Below are positions 12,319 through 13,935 of a stretch of DNA of 13,935 nt, one piece after another. The notes under the pieces are model-generated. The model searched no databases and had not been told where the DNA came from. It saw only the letters and a program-made list of their open reading frames with translations. The stretch covers positions 1 through 13,935 of the forward strand of contig CAKULY010000038.1 in assembly GCA_934667505.1 (NCBI GenBank), in the 5' to 3' direction. The position numbers were made by a program, and so were the translations under genes. Every line of letters begins with the position of its first letter. Positions within the stretch are counted from its first letter, which is position 1. This DNA is from an uncultured Treponema sp. (GTDB lineage Bacteria; Spirochaetota; Spirochaetia; Treponematales; Treponemataceae).

Positions 12319-13755
12319 TTGCAAGTACGTTTTGGAACCACAGGGTGCCGCCTTAATCAAATAGAATCTGAAAGCGCGGCGCATTTTTTTTACGATAAGT
12401 CTTTTTCAGTTTCTCTTGAGCCTTTGACTGCTAAAAGTCAAAATGATTTAGAATGTCTTGTTTGTGTTATAAATACTTGCTCCGTTACTCAAAAGGCCGA
12501 ACAAAAAGATAGACGCATAATTCGTCTGTATCTTGAAAAATGTCCAAATGCTACAATTATTGTTACTGGGTGCTATGCACAGTTGTCGCCAAAAATTATT
12601 TTGGCAATAGATTCAAGGATAGCAGTGCTTCCCGGTCAGAATAAAAGTCGCTTGGCACAAATTCCTAGTATTCTTGCAGAAAATCTTGACTCCTTTAATC
12701 CCGTAAATTTTGCGAAATCGCTTAATGAATCAATTTTTAATATTGATTCTAAAAATCTTGGCAAAAGCGAAGATGCTTTTAAACTTTCAACGGATTCGTT
12801 TTTAGCTCACTCAAGGTCTTCTATAAAAATTCAGGATGGCTGCAACAATAATTGTACTTATTGCACAATAAATAAGGCCCGAGGTCATTCTGTAAGTCTT
12901 GCTCCAAAAGAAGTTATTCATCGTGTAAAAAAATTAGAAGAAGTTGGTCAAAATGAGGTTGTCTTTACAACTGTAAATATAGGTCAGTATTGCGGTGAAT
13001 ATAATGGAAGAAATATTAATTTTGCGCAACTTTTAGAGCTTTGCCTTGAACATACCAGAAATATTTCTTTTAGAATTTCCAGTTTGTATCCTGAAGTTGT
13101 TGATGATTATTTTTGTTCGGTTATAAAAAATCCAAGGGTTTGCCCTCATTTTCATATTTCAGTACAGTCAGGAAGCGATGATGTTTTAAGAAGAATGGCA
13201 AGAAGGTATTCTTCGCAAGATGTTGTGTCAGCGTGTGCTAAGCTGCGGCTTGCAAAAGAAAATCCTTTCATTGCTTGCGATATTATTACAGGTTTTCCTG
13301 GAGAGACTGAACAAGATTTTTGTAAAACCATGGAACTGTGTGAAAAATGCAATTTTTCTTGGGTTCATGTCTTTCCATTCAGCGAAAGACCTGGAACGCT
13401 TGCTGCAAAAATGGATAATAAAGTTCCTCAGTTTATAAGCGGTGAAAGAGCAAAACAGCTTAGTCACTGGGCAGAAAACAGCAAAAAGGAATTTATAGAA
13501 TCTTGCTGTGGAAAAATTTATGATGCAATTTTAGAAACTGTGAATCATTCTTTGCTTTTTAATGCAGGAGAGGGAAAGACTGCTTTTCATGCTGTAACAG
13601 AAAATTTTTTACATTGCAAAATAATTGCTTTAGAATCAAAGTGTTCTAATTTAAGGCAAGGGCAGCGGATTAAAGTAAAAATCATTGCTCCCATTCAACA
13701 AGGGATTCAAAAGGGAGGGGAATCGGATTGTATTGCAGAATTTTATAAAATTTAA
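12319..13755 (+). CDS. mtaB: tRNA t6A37 methylthiotransferase, MtaB-like radical SAM enzyme
   Basis: The product is 478 residues. The N-terminal UPF0004 domain has the three cluster cysteines expected: TTGCRLNQIE (Cys10), NTCSVTQKAEQKDRR (Cys54) and VTGCYAQL (Cys85). The radical-SAM core opens with QDGCNNNCTYCTINKARG, the CxxxCxxC set at Cys175, Cys179 and Cys182. VFTTVNIGQY, RISSLYPE, HISVQSGSDDVLRRMARRYS, CDIITGFPGETEQDF and WVHVFPFSERPGT follow. The C-terminal 70 residues form a TRAM-like domain. MtaB adds a methylthio group to t6A37 in ANN-decoding tRNAs; the GCRLNQ-E signature favours MtaB over MiaB and RimO. The start is TTG 12319, the only usable start after an in-frame TAA at 12292; the ribosome site is poor. 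A linker of about 80 residues between the domains (about 85-165) is Ser/Asn-rich. Confidence 0.9.
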   Translation: MQVRFGTTGCRLNQIESESAAHFFYDKSFSVSLEPLTAKSQNDLECLVCVINTCSVTQKAEQKDRRIIRLYLEKCPNATIIVTGCYAQLSPKIILAIDSRIAVLPGQNKSRLAQIPSILAENLDSFNPVNFAKSLNESIFNIDSKNLGKSEDAFKLSTDSFLAHSRSSIKIQDGCNNNCTYCTINKARGHSVSLAPKEVIHRVKKLEEVGQNEVVFTTVNIGQYCGEYNGRNINFAQLLELCLEHTRNISFRISSLYPEVVDDYFCSVIKNPRVCPHFHISVQSGSDDVLRRMARRYSSQDVVSACAKLRLAKENPFIACDIITGFPGETEQDFCKTMELCEKCNFSWVHVFPFSERPGTLAAKMDNKVPQFISGERAKQLSHWAENSKKEFIESCCGKIYDAILETVNHSLLFNAGEGKTAFHAVTENFLHCKIIALESKCSNLRQGQRIKVKIIAPIQQGIQKGGESDCIAEFYKI

Positions 13756-13774
13756 AAAAATCTTGATTTTCCTA

Positions 13775-13803
13775 TTGAACTTTTTTTTTATTTAGTGTAT
13801 ATT
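13775..13803 (+). promoter_or_regulatory. Promoter of the tRNA-Pro gene
   Basis: TTGAAC (13775-13780) and TATATT (13798-13803) are spaced 17 bp apart and lie 12 bp before the mature tRNA 5' end. A nine-base T-run in the spacer fits a bent, strong stable-RNA promoter. Confidence 0.6.
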
Positions 13804-13814
13804 ATTTTTCGTTA

Positions 13815-13887
13815 CGGGATGTAGCGCAGCTGGTAGCGCATCTGGTTTGGGACCAGGGTGTCGCAGGTTCAAATCCTGTCATCCCGA
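13815..13887 (+). tRNA. tRNA-Pro, anticodon TGG
   Basis: This 73-nt cloverleaf has an acceptor stem CGGGATG (13815-13821) pairing with CATCCCG (13880-13886), with one G-U wobble, and discriminator A at 13887. The D-arm is GCGC/GCGC, and the anticodon stem TCTGG/CCAGG carries loop TTTGGGA with anticodon TGG at 13848-13850. The T-arm is GCAGG/CCTGT around TTCAAAT. The CCA end is not encoded and must be added by the nucleotidyltransferase. It reads proline codons, mainly CCA and CCG, and others by wobble. Confidence 0.96.
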
Positions 13888-13935
13888 TATAAGTGCTTAA
13901 TTATTTTCTTACGTTGTAGGGAAATACTTGTTTAG

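Noticed and set aside
13756..13785. Terminator after mtaB formed by AAAATC/GATTTT
   Set aside because: The palindrome has a two-base centre that cannot form a loop and overlaps the -35 region of the tRNA promoter; termination there is unsupported.
13888..13935. Start of another gene or second tRNA at the right edge
   Set aside because: Only 48 AT-rich bases remain, with no cloverleaf or credible start.
1..13935. CRISPR array, prophage or complete insertion sequence
   Set aside because: There are no regularly spaced direct repeats, no transposase, integrase or phage structural gene; the only repeat pair of note is the 39-bp inverted repeat around hipBA.

Overview
This window looks like chromosomal DNA from a spirochaete, most likely a host-associated Treponema. 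The grounds are the translation-factor cluster rimP-nusA-infB-rbfA-truB, followed by a small bactofilin, a TPR protein and an MtaB-type methylthiotransferase, together with moderate-to-low GC, frequent TTG/GTG starts and spirochaetal-style lipoprotein signal peptides. The assignment rests on gene content and style and was not confirmed by any search.

Left part (1-1685) is an accessory, rearranged region. At the left edge a minus-strand lipoprotein gene with a textbook sigma-70 promoter and Shine-Dalgarno site carries a run of nine C (coding strand) right after its start. In this sequence the run throws the reading frame off, but one extra C would restore an open frame running into a lipobox, so it looks like a phase-variable surface lipoprotein caught OFF. 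After two palindromic hairpins comes a hipB-hipA toxin-antitoxin module. Its promoter sits inside a large dyad, and its hipA is cut off inside the kinase domain. A 39-bp inverted repeat (35/39 identical) lies at both ends: the left copy is part of the hipB promoter/operator and the right copy replaces the hipA 3' end.

Middle part (1686-4597) holds two genes of visibly higher GC, co-oriented and 34 bp apart. One encodes a single-chain thiamine-diphosphate enzyme of the DXS/transketolase superfamily that seems to lack the phosphate-gripping arginines of true DXS. The other encodes an exported cyclophilin-like-fold protein. A convergent TetR-family repressor gene follows.

Right part (4740-13935) is core genome. 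A consensus promoter and a leader containing a terminator-like hairpin precede rimP-nusA-infB. A second, more elaborate set of competing hairpins lies between infB and rbfA-truB. NusA ends in a four-cysteine zinc ribbon, and IF2 carries an Asn/Gly/Arg-rich N-terminal segment and an unusual Ala/Lys/Glu-rich C-terminal tail. A bactofilin (apparently leaderless mRNA), an exported TPR protein and MtaB follow, and a tRNA-Pro(TGG) gene with its own promoter closes the window.

The core genes act in ribosome and tRNA maturation and in transcription: RimP and RbfA in 30S assembly, NusA in elongation and termination, IF2 in initiation, and TruB and MtaB in tRNA modification. The strongest candidates for new biology are the phase-variable lipoprotein switch, the inverted repeats bounding the broken hipBA module, the DXS-like enzyme with altered substrate residues, and the alternative-hairpin leader before rbfA.
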